From Vibrio madracius (GTDB lineage Bacteria; Pseudomonadota; Gammaproteobacteria; Enterobacterales; Vibrionaceae): 8,955 nt of DNA. The stretch is from contig ASHK01000428.1 in NCBI GenBank assembly GCA_000695745.1, positions 1 to 8,955 of the forward strand, given 5' to 3'. The position numbers and the translations under genes are program-made. A model generated the notes under the pieces. That model did no database searches. It was not told the DNA's origin and saw nothing but the letters and a program-made list of their open reading frames with translations. Numbering within the stretch: position 1 is the stretch's first letter; the number at the start of each line of letters is the position of its first letter. Positions 1 through 8,651 of this stretch are shown in pieces.

Positions 1-19
1 ACTTTAAATAGACCACTGC

Positions 20-96
20 GGAGTGGTAGTTCAGTTGGTTAGAATACCGGCCTGTCACGCCGGGGGTCGCGGGTTCGAGTCCCGTCCACTCCGCCA
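20..96 (+). tRNA. tRNA-Asp, anticodon GUC
   Basis: A complete 77-base cloverleaf with encoded CCA. The acceptor arm GGAGTGG (20-26) pairs with CCACTCC. The anticodon stem CCGGC/GCCGG encloses the loop CTGTCAC, with anticodon GTC at 54-56. The T arm has the TTCGAGT loop. It is very close to E. coli tRNA-Asp. It lies 37 bases upstream of tRNA-Trp, and no terminator lies between them, so the two are probably one transcript. The order Asp-Trp is the one found at the distal end of the E. coli rrnC operon, so I infer that a 5S/23S/16S operon lies just left of the window; only 19 bases upstream are visible, so this cannot be confirmed here. Confidence 0.97.
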
Positions 97-133
97 CTTA
101 TTTAGACAGAGTTAAGTCTTAAAAAATAACTAC

Positions 134-210
<77 letters not shown>

Positions 211-215
211 TATTC

Positions 216-246
216 AAAGGCTCTGACTTAGGTCGGGGCCTTTTTT
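216..246 (+). terminator. Intrinsic terminator of the tRNA-Asp/tRNA-Trp transcript
   Basis: A 12-bp stem: AAAGGCTCTGAC (216-227), loop TTAG, then GTCGGGGCCTTT (232-243). Several pairs are T-G wobbles. It runs into a six-T tract (241-246). It starts 6 bases after the CCA end of tRNA-Trp, as expected for a tRNA or rRNA operon terminator. Confidence 0.9.
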
Positions 247-297
247 GTTTTCGCTTTTTCAAAGCGATGTGTTGGTAACTGGGTCGCCAGCCTGGTC

Positions 298-361
298 AAA
301 TCTCCCCACCCTTGCCATATTCAAAGGCTCTGACTTAGGTCTAGGCCTTTTTTGTTTTCGC
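298..361 (+). repeat. Degenerate repeat of tRNA-Trp 3' end plus terminator (copy 2)
   Basis: This 64-base stretch matches 191-254 at 59 of 64 positions, at an offset of 107 bases. It contains a diverged copy of the last ~20 bases of tRNA-Trp (through CCA at 315-317) and the terminator hairpin (323-350), with a T tract at 348-353. The hairpin keeps 10 of 12 stem pairs, so it could still terminate transcription. The tRNA body upstream is not repeated; the intervening bases hold only a short perfect hairpin (TCGCTTT/AAAGCGA, 251-267) and a GTGTTGG fragment resembling the tRNA. No functional tRNA can fold here. Confidence 0.85.
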
Positions 362-429
362 GTTATTCATAAAGATTGTTGACACTTAATCGTGATCCCA
401 ATCGAACCTCCTAAGCTCCGGCCTAGTTT

Positions 430-472
430 CCCTTGCCATATATAAAGGCTCTAAATGAACTAAAAGCCTTTT
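430..472 (+). repeat. Further decayed repeat of tRNA tail plus terminator (copy 3)
   Basis: The first 23 bases (430-452) match copy 2 at 309-331 except for two positions, covering the CCCTTGCCATAT tRNA tail and the AAAGGCTCT start of the terminator. Beyond that, the stem is reduced to AAAGGCT (444-450) pairing with AGCCTTT (465-471) around a changed loop. The T tract is short. The offset from copy 2 is about 121 bases. It looks like an older, more eroded member of the same repeat family. Confidence 0.65.
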
Positions 473-903
473 GCTCTGCGAACGACTGTCCCCTGAATTT
501 GTTGAAATACGGCCTTGCCTACTGGTTGAGCCGGTTTGCTACTTTGATAATAAGATCAGTCACGTTTGCCACTTGTCGAAGCGCTTTGGTGTAACCTAGG
601 ATCGAATGTCAAAAATGCAGTGGTTTCATCTATTACTAACCAAGTGCCATCTGCAATAGTGAAAGAGTTTGATGTGGCGCTATATTTTCATGTATTTCAG
701 GATGACGATTACGACAATAATAGGCAACACTAAGGTTAGTGTTTGAATCTTAGCTCTCTCATAATTGGGACTGGAGAAGTCCAAGGATGTTGACTATGTT
801 TATGAGTACTTCGGTAGATTAGTCTTTTTGTTTCTGGGTGTTATTGTTGTCGAGTTAAGACTTATCTGCTGTATTTTGGGGATTTCCCCATTAAGTTTTG
901 GGT
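473..903. other. Intergenic stretch with no convincing gene
   Basis: About 430 bases between the tRNA-tail repeats and the ribosome binding site of the next gene. I see no RNA gene and no recognisable protein. One plus-strand frame is open without a start ATG from 554 to the TAA at 731-733 (59 codons), and its second half reads like ordinary protein; it could be a gene remnant or chance. A possible but poor promoter for the downstream gene has TTGACT at 790-795 and TAGATT at 815-820, with a long 19-base spacer. I would not rely on either. Confidence 0.4.
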
Positions 904-916
904 AAGGAAGACTGTT

Positions 917-1224
917 ATGACCATGATTTCATCAAGGCAGTTTGCCCGATGGCTTAGGGAAAGATTCGCTTCAGAAAAAGATGGAGTGATTCTAACGAGA
1001 GAGGATATTAATCAACTATCCGGTAGGCAAAGTTTCACACTTGGTTTCATCAATGACATTCACTATGAACTGATGCAATACGGTATTGCCTTTGTGACCG
1101 ACACCAGCAGAGAGAAATTCTATTTGATTCCGGTTAACTCTGCGGAAAACTGGCGCAAAAACTGGAGATGCAGTATGAAAAAGAGCTCTACTGCAATGTG
1201 TTTCCAATCGAAAAGTCTGGGTAA
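917..1224 (+). CDS. Small unrecognised protein, frameshifted near its C-terminus
   Basis: I do not recognise this protein. ATG 917 is preceded at 6 bases by AGGAAG (905-910), a good ribosome binding site; a second ATG at 923 is possible. Residues 1-77 read smoothly: an N-terminal helix (about 5-18), helix-like segments at about 27-35 and 41-56, then a beta-hairpin-like stretch at 57-73. That pattern is compatible with a small winged-helix fold, which is inference only. After Glu77 the frame seems to be lost at a run of four A (1146-1149). As written it continues to TGA 1253-1255, straight through a terminator hairpin. One extra A would instead give KLAQKLEMQYEKELYCNVF and then IEKSG, stopping at tandem TAA codons (1222-1227) exactly before the hairpin. 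The restored protein is 102 residues; the uncorrected one is 112. It is monocistronic and has no membrane or signal segment. Confidence 0.7.
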
Positions 1225-1251
1225 TAAAAAGCCTCCACTCGGAGCTTTTTA
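1225..1251. terminator. Bidirectional intrinsic terminator
   Basis: Stem AAAAAG-CTCC (1226-1236, one bulged C) pairs with GGAG-CTTTTT (1241-1250) around the loop ACTC, with T1225-A1251 adding one more pair. The flanking A and T runs provide a U tract on both strands. It sits between the convergent small gene (tandem TAA at 1222-1227) and yfhL (minus-strand stop at 1256-1258), so it can end both transcripts. Confidence 0.85.
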
Positions 1252-1255
1252 CTGA

Positions 1256-2893
<1,638 letters not shown>

Positions 2894-2958
2894 TGCTTTA
2901 TATCTCTAATCTGATTTCAAGTCAGTGTTGTGCCACCTAATGGCACTAAGGGGCGAAA

Positions 2959-2987
2959 ATTTTACGCTAATATGGAGAGGTTTCCAA
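2959..2987 (-). promoter_or_regulatory. Predicted sigma-70 promoter for trhP-yfhL
   Basis: On the minus strand, TTGGAA (2987-2982) and TAAAAT (2964-2959) are separated by exactly 17 bases; the -10 has one mismatch and the -35 two. The start site would fall near 2952, giving a leader of about 58 bases. The leader contains a small hairpin, GTGCCA/TGGCAC (2930-2946), of unknown role. Only a weak ribosome binding site is visible before the ATG at 2893. Confidence 0.5.
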
Positions 2988-2996
2988 GTTTTGTAT

Positions 2997-3019
2997 TGAG
3001 CTCGCAGAACGCGAGCTCA
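2997..3019 (-). terminator. Strong hairpin after rdgC, possible terminator
   Basis: A perfect 9-bp stem, TGAGCTCGC/GCGAGCTCA, with a 5-base loop, 12 bases beyond the rdgC stop codon. On the minus strand it is followed by AATACAAAAC, not a U run, so it is not a textbook intrinsic terminator. It may protect the rdgC mRNA 3' end or mark its boundary. It lies just upstream of the predicted trhP promoter. Confidence 0.4.
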
Positions 3020-3031
3020 GATAAGCAATAG

Positions 3032-3942
3032 CTATTGCTTTGGTAAGCCGCCTAAGGCGTCGTATAGATTTGGTAGGAATGCGCCAAACTCACCGCAAAG
3101 CAATGAGAAGTCAGCATCCATTCGAGCTGCAGCATCTTCTCTTGGAATGTCATCATTTTCATCTTTCAGTTCATCACTGAATTTAAGACGTTTAATACTG
3201 CCATCGTCAGCCAGAATAAACTCGATACGTTCTTGCCAATTCAGCGCGAGCTTCGTCACGAACTTGTTTGCTTCAATATGACCAAGAATCTCATCGCTCG
3301 ACAGTTCTTGTTTCTTACAACGGATAACACCACCGTCTTCTAGCACTGACTTAAGCTCTGCTTCATCAAGAATATTGAAGCCAGTAGGGACTTCGCCGCT
3401 TTTAACCCATTCGGTTAAGGTATTCTCAATAGGTTGCTCAGGGAAAGCCGGAACAACAGGCAAGCTGCCCATTGTTTTTCTCAATAGAGCGATGACATCC
3501 TCTGACTTCTTAAAGCTGCCTGCGTCGACAATAATGAAGCCTTCTTTTGGCAGAATAAGTAGATGGGTGAGATTACTGCGGCTGAAAGCTCGTGGAAGTA
3601 AGTCGATGATGATTTCATCTTTCAGGTCATCTTTTTCTTTTTTCTTAAGTGGACGACCTTCTTGTGTTTCAAGCGCTTCAACTTTGCTGTTTAGTGACTC
3701 TTTGATCACTGATGCAGGCAGTTCATTTTTTCTTCTTTCTTTGCACACAGCAAAATGCGGTTTTCAGACACGTGGGTCATCATGTCGCCATGTTTTCCAA
3801 GCGCTGTCACCCAACCAAACTTTTGCTTATCCTGACTACCACAAGGTGTAAAACGAAACTCTTCAAGCTGCTGCTCGAGTTTATCGGCGTTAAATTCAAG
3901 ATCCTTGTTGAATCGATAGACCAAACAGTTTTTAAACCACAT
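3032..3942 (-). CDS. rdgC: RdgC, nucleoid-associated recombination protein; one frameshift
   Basis: RdgC forms a ring-shaped dimer around double-stranded DNA and limits RecA filament activity; it is cytosolic and nucleoid-associated. The start is ATG 3942 (MWFKN, as in the family), 6 bases after a good AAGGTGAG ribosome binding site; an upstream in-frame ATG at 3984 lacks such a site. Recognisable family blocks are [16 protein letters not shown] (30-45), [45 protein letters not shown], and the C-terminal [11 protein letters not shown]. The frame breaks after EEKM (residue 73, about 3722-3726): as written it ends MNCLHQ at 3706. The rest of the protein, beginning [11 protein letters not shown], runs on in another frame to the stop at 3032. 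A one-base deletion would give 303 residues, equal to E. coli; a two-base insertion would give 302. I cannot tell which. It is divergent from phoB. Confidence 0.93.
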
Positions 3943-3974
3943 ATTACTCTCACCTTTAGAATAGATAGCTGCAC

Positions 3975-4002
3975 ATGATAGCAATTTTCAAACAATTGTC
4001 CT
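3975..4002 (-). promoter_or_regulatory. Possible rdgC promoter
   Basis: On the minus strand, AGGACA (4002-3997) and TATCAT (3980-3975) are separated by 16 bases, with two and one mismatches to the sigma-70 consensus. The leader would be about 30 bases. The region is AT-rich, so other -10 matches exist and this choice is tentative. Confidence 0.35.
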
Positions 4003-4064
4003 AGCTTAAATCTTCAATATGACAACCTAGATTGTGCGAAAGTTATATTAAAAATTGTTTTCAA

Positions 4065-4098
4065 TGGTCACAAAAGTGTCATAATAATTCTTGATAAT
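4065..4098 (+). promoter_or_regulatory. Pho box and -10 element of the phoB-phoR-pstS promoter
   Basis: Two PhoB half-sites, TGGTCAC (4065-4071) and GTGTCAT (4076-4082), are separated by the A-rich spacer AAAA, giving the 11-base periodicity of the Pho box (consensus CTGTCAT-N4-CTGTCAT). The second half-site differs from consensus at one position, the first at three. A -10 element GATAAT (4093-4098) begins 10 bases after the box, where activated PhoB replaces a -35 contact. Known from E. coli: phoB is autoregulated through such a site. The start site should lie near 4105. Confidence 0.8.
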
Positions 4099-4135
4099 GC
4101 ATGCAGTTGATTAGATTCCATAAGGTTATTCAGAT

Positions 4136-4825
4136 ATGTCTAGAAGAATCCTGGTTGTTGAGGATGAAGCACCAATTCGTGAAATGCTGTGTTTCGTGTT
4201 AGAGCAGAAAGGCTACCAAGCTGTTGAAGCAGAAGATTACGATACCGCAGTAAACAAACTGGCTGAACCTTACCCAGATCTTGTTCTGCTAGATTGGATG
4301 TTGCCCGGTGGTTCAGGTATCAATTTCATAAAGCACATGAAGCGTGAAGAGCTAACCCGAAACATTCCAGTGGTGATGTTGACGGCTCGTGGTGAAGAAG
4401 AAGATAAAGTGCGCGGCTTAGAAGTTGGAGCCGATGACTACATCACCAAGCCTTTTTCCCCAAAGGAGTTGGTAGCGAGACTGAAGGCGGTGATTCGCCG
4501 TGTTACACCAACCGCGTTGGAAGATGTCATTGATGTTCAGGGTCTAAAGCTAGATCCTGTGTCACACCGTGTTACTGCGAATGATGCTCCGCTGGATATG
4601 GGGCCGACTGAATTCAAAATGCTGCATTTCTTTATGACACATCAAGAGCGCGTATACAGTCGCGAACAACTGCTCAATAACGTTTGGGGTACTAACGTTT
4701 ATGTTGAGGATCGCACGGTAGATGTACACATTCGTCGTTTGCGTAAAGCATTAGAGTCCGCAGGACATGATAAATTGATTCAGACCGTTCGAGGCGCTGG
4801 CTACCGTTTCTCTACCAAAGGCTAG
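4136..4825 (+). CDS. phoB: PhoB, phosphate regulon response regulator
   Basis: A 229-residue OmpR/PhoB-family transcription factor, the same length as E. coli PhoB. When phosphorylated by PhoR it binds Pho boxes and recruits RNA polymerase. Receiver domain about 4-122: acidic residues Glu9/Asp10, phospho-acceptor Asp53 (in [11 protein letters not shown]), Thr83 and Lys105 (ITKPF). The winged-helix DNA-binding domain follows at about 128-229, with the family motifs [24 protein letters not shown], and [17 protein letters not shown] with the GAGYRFS ending. ATG 4136 follows TAAGG (4121-4125) at about 10 bases. It is the first gene of the phoB-phoR-pstS unit, preceded by a Pho box that implies autoactivation. 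phoR begins 19 bases downstream. Confidence 0.98.
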   Translation: MSRRILVVEDEAPIREMLCFVLEQKGYQAVEAEDYDTAVNKLAEPYPDLVLLDWMLPGGSGINFIKHMKREELTRNIPVVMLTARGEEEDKVRGLEVGADDYITKPFSPKELVARLKAVIRRVTPTALEDVIDVQGLKLDPVSHRVTANDAPLDMGPTEFKMLHFFMTHQERVYSREQLLNNVWGTNVYVEDRTVDVHIRRLRKALESAGHDKLIQTVRGAGYRFSTKG

Positions 4826-4844
4826 CATCGAACTGGAGAGATAA

Positions 4845-6143
4845 ATGGTTGAAAGGTTAACCTGGAAAAAGCTGGCCTGGGAGCTGGCTTTTTTTTACAC
4901 CCCTTGGATTGTTGTTGGGTGGATATTTGGATACATGCCGTGGTTACTTCTCGTTGCCACGGTTTTGCAGTTGATATGGCACCTACATAATCAAATGCGT
5001 TTGTCTGCTTGGTTGTGGGATGAAAAGCGTCTTACACCGCCATCCGGTACAGGCAACTGGGAGTCGTTATTTAATGGCATCTATCGACTTCAACAGCGCC
5101 AAAGACGTAAACGCAAAGAGTTAACCAACCTGATTCGCCGCTTTAAAAACGGTGCGGAATCGCTTCCCGATGCGGTGGTAGTGTTTCGTAGTGAAGGCAA
5201 TATCGTGTGGTGTAACAAACTCGCACAGCACCTTCTCGGCTTTCGCTGGCCTGATGATTCAGGACAGCCGATTTCTAATCTTATTCGTACGCCAGATTTC
5301 ATTAAGTATCTAAACAAGCAGGATTTCTCTGAACCTCTAGAAATGCGTTCGCCTTTAAATGTGGAAAGAATGCTCGAGCTTCGTATCGTGCCGTATACCG
5401 AAGGTGAGCACTTGATGGTAGTGCGTGATGTCAGCCAACTTAAGCAGTTGGAAGGTATGCGTCGCAATTTCTTTGCTAACGTTTCTCATGAACTGCGCAC
5501 GCCAATGACCGTTCTGCAAGGTTACCTAGAGATGACAGAGGATCCAGACATGGTTGTTGGTCCTATGTGGACCAAGGCTCACGGTGTGATGACCGAGCAG
5601 CTTAATCGAATGAACAGCCTAGTGAATCAATTGCTTACGCTCTCTAAAATCGAAGCGGCACCGATGCATGAGTTGGACGAAGTTGTTAACGTGCCTGCTA
5701 TGCTTGAAGTGCTCGAAAAGGAGGCGATTAGTCTAAGTGGTGAGGATGGACATAAGGTTGAGTTTGATGTGGACAATAGCCTGAGAGTCTTTGGCGACGA
5801 TGATCAGCTAAGAAGTGCTATCTCGAATCTGGTTTACAACGCGATTAAATATACGCCACCGGGAGCCAACGTAAAAGTACGTTGGTATCAATCTGCTCAA
5901 GGTGCATGTTTAGAGGTGGAAGATACCGGTGATGGCATTGAGCCTCAGCATTTGCATCGATTAACAGAGCGTTTCTATCGTGTTGATAAGGCGCGCTCTC
6001 GTGATACCGGCGGAAGTGGGTTGGGATTAGCTATCGTAAAACACGCACTGTCTCATCATGATACGCATCTGGACATTCACTCGGAAGTGGGCGTAGGTAG
6101 TAAGTTCTCATTTATTCTTCCAGAACGTTTGGTAGTGAACTAA
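4845..6143 (+). CDS. phoR: PhoR, phosphate regulon sensor histidine kinase
   Basis: A 432-residue inner-membrane sensor kinase (E. coli 431) that phosphorylates PhoB when phosphate is scarce and dephosphorylates it otherwise. Two adjoining hydrophobic segments at about 11-29 and 32-46 form the membrane anchor with almost no periplasmic loop, as in the family: PhoR does not bind phosphate outside but reads the state of the Pst transporter via PhoU. A basic linker (about 84-100) leads to a PAS-like domain (about 103-195). The H box [12 protein letters not shown] carries phospho-acceptor His215. The catalytic domain has the N box around Asn328/Asn332, G1 DTGDG (360-364) and G2 GSGLGLA (390-396). 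ATG 4845 follows GGAGAG (4835-4840) at 4 bases. The TAA stop overlaps the pstS ATG by one base. Confidence 0.98.
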   Translation: MVERLTWKKLAWELAFFYTPWIVVGWIFGYMPWLLLVATVLQLIWHLHNQMRLSAWLWDEKRLTPPSGTGNWESLFNGIYRLQQRQRRKRKELTNLIRRFKNGAESLPDAVVVFRSEGNIVWCNKLAQHLLGFRWPDDSGQPISNLIRTPDFIKYLNKQDFSEPLEMRSPLNVERMLELRIVPYTEGEHLMVVRDVSQLKQLEGMRRNFFANVSHELRTPMTVLQGYLEMTEDPDMVVGPMWTKAHGVMTEQLNRMNSLVNQLLTLSKIEAAPMHELDEVVNVPAMLEVLEKEAISLSGEDGHKVEFDVDNSLRVFGDDDQLRSAISNLVYNAIKYTPPGANVKVRWYQSAQGACLEVEDTGDGIEPQHLHRLTERFYRVDKARSRDTGGSGLGLAIVKHALSHHDTHLDIHSEVGVGSKFSFILPERLVVN

Positions 6144-7111
6144 TGGCGATAAGTGGAAGGTTAAGTTGGTCAGTATTGCTTTTGAGCGCGGTAGCTTTCT
6201 CTTCGCAGGCTGCTGAACTGCCCAAATATACCAAGCAGCCTGGAGTAGCCGGAAACTTATCCTCGGTAGGCTCTGATACGTTATCGGGCATGACCACCTT
6301 GTGGCTTGAAGAGTTTAAGAATATATATCCCAATGTTAATGCCCAGATTCAAGCTTCAGGATCATCCACTGCACCTCCTGCGCTCGCGGAAGGGACGGCG
6401 CAATTTGGCCCCATGAGTCGGACGATGCGTCTAAAAGAAGTGGAGTCGTTTGAGCGCCACTATGGATATAAACCGACGGAACTGCGAGTGGCCATCGATG
6501 CTATCGGAATATTTGTTCATACGGATAACCCTATAAAGGGATTGAACTTCCAGCAAATAGATAGTCATTTTTCCTCAACACTCCGTTGTGGAAGTAATCA
6601 CTACATAAGTAAGTGGGCACAGCTAGGCGTTAAGGCACCGTGGAGCCAACGTGCTATTCAGATGTTTGGTCGTAACTCGGTATCGGGAACTTATGGTTAT
6701 TTTAAGAATAATGCGTTGTGTGGAGGTGACTTCAAGCGTAACGTGAATGAACAGCCAGGTTCGGCATCTGTTGTGCAGTCAGTCGCCTCATCAGTGAATA
6801 CGATTGGCTATTCGGGTATTGGCTATCAAGTATCGGGAGCGAAGCTGGTTCCTATTGCTAGGAAAGGTAGTGACTATATTTTACCAACTCAAGACAATGT
6901 GCAGTCCGGACGTTATCCACTGTCTCGGTTCCTATATGTTTATGTCAACAAGGATCCACAGCGAAAACTGGACCCGATAGAAGAAGCCTATATTCGTTAC
7001 ATTTATTCTCGAGAAGGTCAGCGAATCGTAGAGGAAGATGGCTATGTTCCGGTAAGTCGAGAGTTCGCAGAACAAGAGTTAGCTAAGGTTGGGCTAAGCT
7101 TTAACGACTAA
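6143..7111 (+). CDS. pstS: PstS-family periplasmic phosphate-binding protein
   Basis: A 322-residue phosphate-binding component of the Pst ABC transporter. A signal peptide is visible: Arg6, a hydrophobic core (about 9-19), and a probable cleavage after SQA (residue 23). Phosphate-binding motifs resemble E. coli PstS: VGSDT (42-46), SGSSTAPPAL (72-81), GPMSR (89-93) and the loop R177-N-S-V-S181-G182-T183. Cys149 and Cys193 may form a disulfide in the oxidising periplasm. The ATG overlaps the phoR stop (TAATG), and there is little ribosome binding site, so translation is probably coupled and expression follows the Pho box before phoB. The permease and ATPase genes do not follow: the next gene converges 34 bases on. 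I recall that Vibrio cholerae places pstCAB beyond ppx-ppk, which would be outside this window. It belongs to a shorter PstS branch than the 346-residue E. coli protein. Confidence 0.92.
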   Translation: MAISGRLSWSVLLLSAVAFSSQAAELPKYTKQPGVAGNLSSVGSDTLSGMTTLWLEEFKNIYPNVNAQIQASGSSTAPPALAEGTAQFGPMSRTMRLKEVESFERHYGYKPTELRVAIDAIGIFVHTDNPIKGLNFQQIDSHFSSTLRCGSNHYISKWAQLGVKAPWSQRAIQMFGRNSVSGTYGYFKNNALCGGDFKRNVNEQPGSASVVQSVASSVNTIGYSGIGYQVSGAKLVPIARKGSDYILPTQDNVQSGRYPLSRFLYVYVNKDPQRKLDPIEEAYIRYIYSREGQRIVEEDGYVPVSREFAEQELAKVGLSFND

Positions 7112-7145
7112 TCTCTGTGGCGGTTGACCTAAGGTGGTAACGTAA

Positions 7146-8651
7146 CTAATCGAATGTAAGTTGCCATCCTACCGCTTGCCAGTAGTGTTGTTCGGTTTGT
7201 AAGTCAGCGAAGAGGAGCCGATTTTGTTCTAGCCATCGCTCTTGCTCACAACTCATAGTCCAGACATCATCGATAATAGTAAGCTTGAGAGGCAGTAACT
7301 CTTCATTTCGTTGTCCGTTGACGATGATGGCAAGTCGTAGAATCCTTATCAAAGCCAGTATGTGTCTGTTTTTAAATAAGCTGAACTCAGGAAGTTCTTG
7401 TAACTTAAGCGACTTTCGTTGAAACCGAGCCAGAGTGGCTAAGATGCGCTGCTGCTCACTATTAAAGCCTGGCATGTTGGTATGGGCGAGTATATAACTT
7501 GAATGCTTATGGAAAGCTTGATAGCTAATGCTGAGCCCAACCTCATGAAGCAGGGCGCCCCATTCGAGTAGACTAAATAAGTCACTTTTCTTTTTTAGAT
7601 TGAGTGGCTCATGTATTTGGTTTAGAAACTCAACGGCTTGTCCGCGAACTTTGGCTGCATGATCCAGATCGACAAAATGCTTAGCGGCCAAATTTTCAGT
7701 GGTCCGCATGCGGATATCAGAGCGCTGGAAACGTTGTTCCATTTCGTAAAGTAAGCCTTCACGTAATGCGCCTGTTGAAAAGTGCATTTCACGGATTTTT
7801 AAGCTTTCAAAAATCGCTGTTAATATCGCGACACCCGCGGCAAAGACGGGCTTTCTTTCCTCCGTGAGTCCGACCAAATTGATGTCCTCAATAAGGGCAA
7901 AATCACACAATATATCGATAAGTTTATACAAACGTTTGTAGGTAATCAGGCCGTCTTCATATCCTAAACCAATTAAGACTTCCTTTATTGCTTTAACGGT
8001 TCCCGAGGAGCCGAGAGCTACTTCCCAGCCTTGTTTTTTGTATCGAACTGATAACGCTTCAAGCCTTTGCTGAGCCGATAAAATCGCTTTGGAGAAGTTT
8101 TTAGTGGAGAGTTTGCCGTTGGCAAAGAATTTAGCGGTGTAACTCACACACCCCATTTGGGTGCTATTCAATAAAACGGGATCGAAAGCTTTACCTATGA
8201 TGAGCTCGGTACTTCCCCCACCAATATCCACCACCAGTTTCGACTTGGACTCGGTTTGAGTGTGTGCAACACCACTGTAGATTAGGCGTGCTTCCTCTTC
8301 GCCAGGAATGACTTCGATGGCAAAGGGCAGAACATCGCGCGCACGCTGCAAAAAGATGTGGGTATTGTTGGCGATACGCAAAGTGTGGGTAGCGGCAATA
8401 CGGACGTTTTCCGGTTCAAAGCCTTGCAGACGTTCGGCAAACATAGCAAGACACTCTAATCCTCGTTCAATCGAGGCATTATCTAGGTTATGCTGCGCGT
8501 CTAACCCAGAAGCTAACCTCACACGCTGTTTGTGTCGGCTGACTAGTTGTAGGTCTTGATCGACGACTTTGGCGACAACCATATGAAAGCTGTTCGAACC
8601 TAAGTCGATAGCGGCGATATCTTTTATACTACTGTCCTTGGTCTGGCTCAT
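7146..8651 (-). CDS. ppx: Exopolyphosphatase PPX
   Basis: A 501-residue Ppx/GppA-family enzyme (E. coli PPX 513) that removes terminal phosphate from long polyphosphate and may also act on pppGpp. It belongs to the ASKHA fold: the phosphate-1 loop is [13 protein letters not shown] (13-25), the catalytic acidic cluster GEEEARLIY lies at 117-125, phosphate-2 [13 protein letters not shown] at 141-153, and a third loop reads [10 protein letters not shown]. The C-terminal HD-like domain has LLHEVGLSI and KHSSYIL blocks, with HE where true HD hydrolases have HD. ATG 8651 was chosen because the N-terminus is short before the conserved DLGSNS, as in E. coli; it overlaps the end of ppk by 23 bases, so ppk-ppx form one operon with coupled translation. 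It converges on pstS, and no clear terminator is seen in the 34-base gap. Confidence 0.97.
   Translation of the reverse strand: MSQTKDSSIKDIAAIDLGSNSFHMVVAKVVDQDLQLVSRHKQRVRLASGLDAQHNLDNASIERGLECLAMFAERLQGFEPENVRIAATHTLRIANNTHIFLQRARDVLPFAIEVIPGEEEARLIYSGVAHTQTESKSKLVVDIGGGSTELIIGKAFDPVLLNSTQMGCVSYTAKFFANGKLSTKNFSKAILSAQQRLEALSVRYKKQGWEVALGSSGTVKAIKEVLIGLGYEDGLITYKRLYKLIDILCDFALIEDINLVGLTEERKPVFAAGVAILTAIFESLKIREMHFSTGALREGLLYEMEQRFQRSDIRMRTTENLAAKHFVDLDHAAKVRGQAVEFLNQIHEPLNLKKKSDLFSLLEWGALLHEVGLSISYQAFHKHSSYILAHTNMPGFNSEQQRILATLARFQRKSLKLQELPEFSLFKNRHILALIRILRLAIIVNGQRNEELLPLKLTIIDDVWTMSCEQERWLEQNRLLFADLQTEQHYWQAVGWQLTFD

Noticed and set aside
298..317. A second tRNA gene or pseudo-tRNA at copy 2
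   Set aside because: Only the T-arm side and 3' end are present; no D arm, anticodon arm or acceptor 5' strand can be found upstream.
1156..1162. CAAAAAC as a programmed -1 frameshift site in the small unknown gene
   Set aside because: In the reading frame it is C-AAA-AAC, which lacks the X-XXY-YYZ pattern, and the restored frame already makes sense from the earlier A run at 1146. A simple indel fits better.
3375..3978. Plus-strand open frames opposite rdgC (3375-3851 and 3712-3978)
   Set aside because: They are antisense to conserved RdgC sequence, lack ribosome binding sites and resemble no protein.
5090..5467. Minus-strand open frame inside phoR
   Set aside because: Antisense to the conserved PAS and histidine-kinase region; basic, serine-rich composition typical of a shadow frame.
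7112..7145. Possible terminator between pstS and ppx
   Set aside because: Only imperfect pairing around ACCTAAGGT and no T run on either strand; not enough to call.
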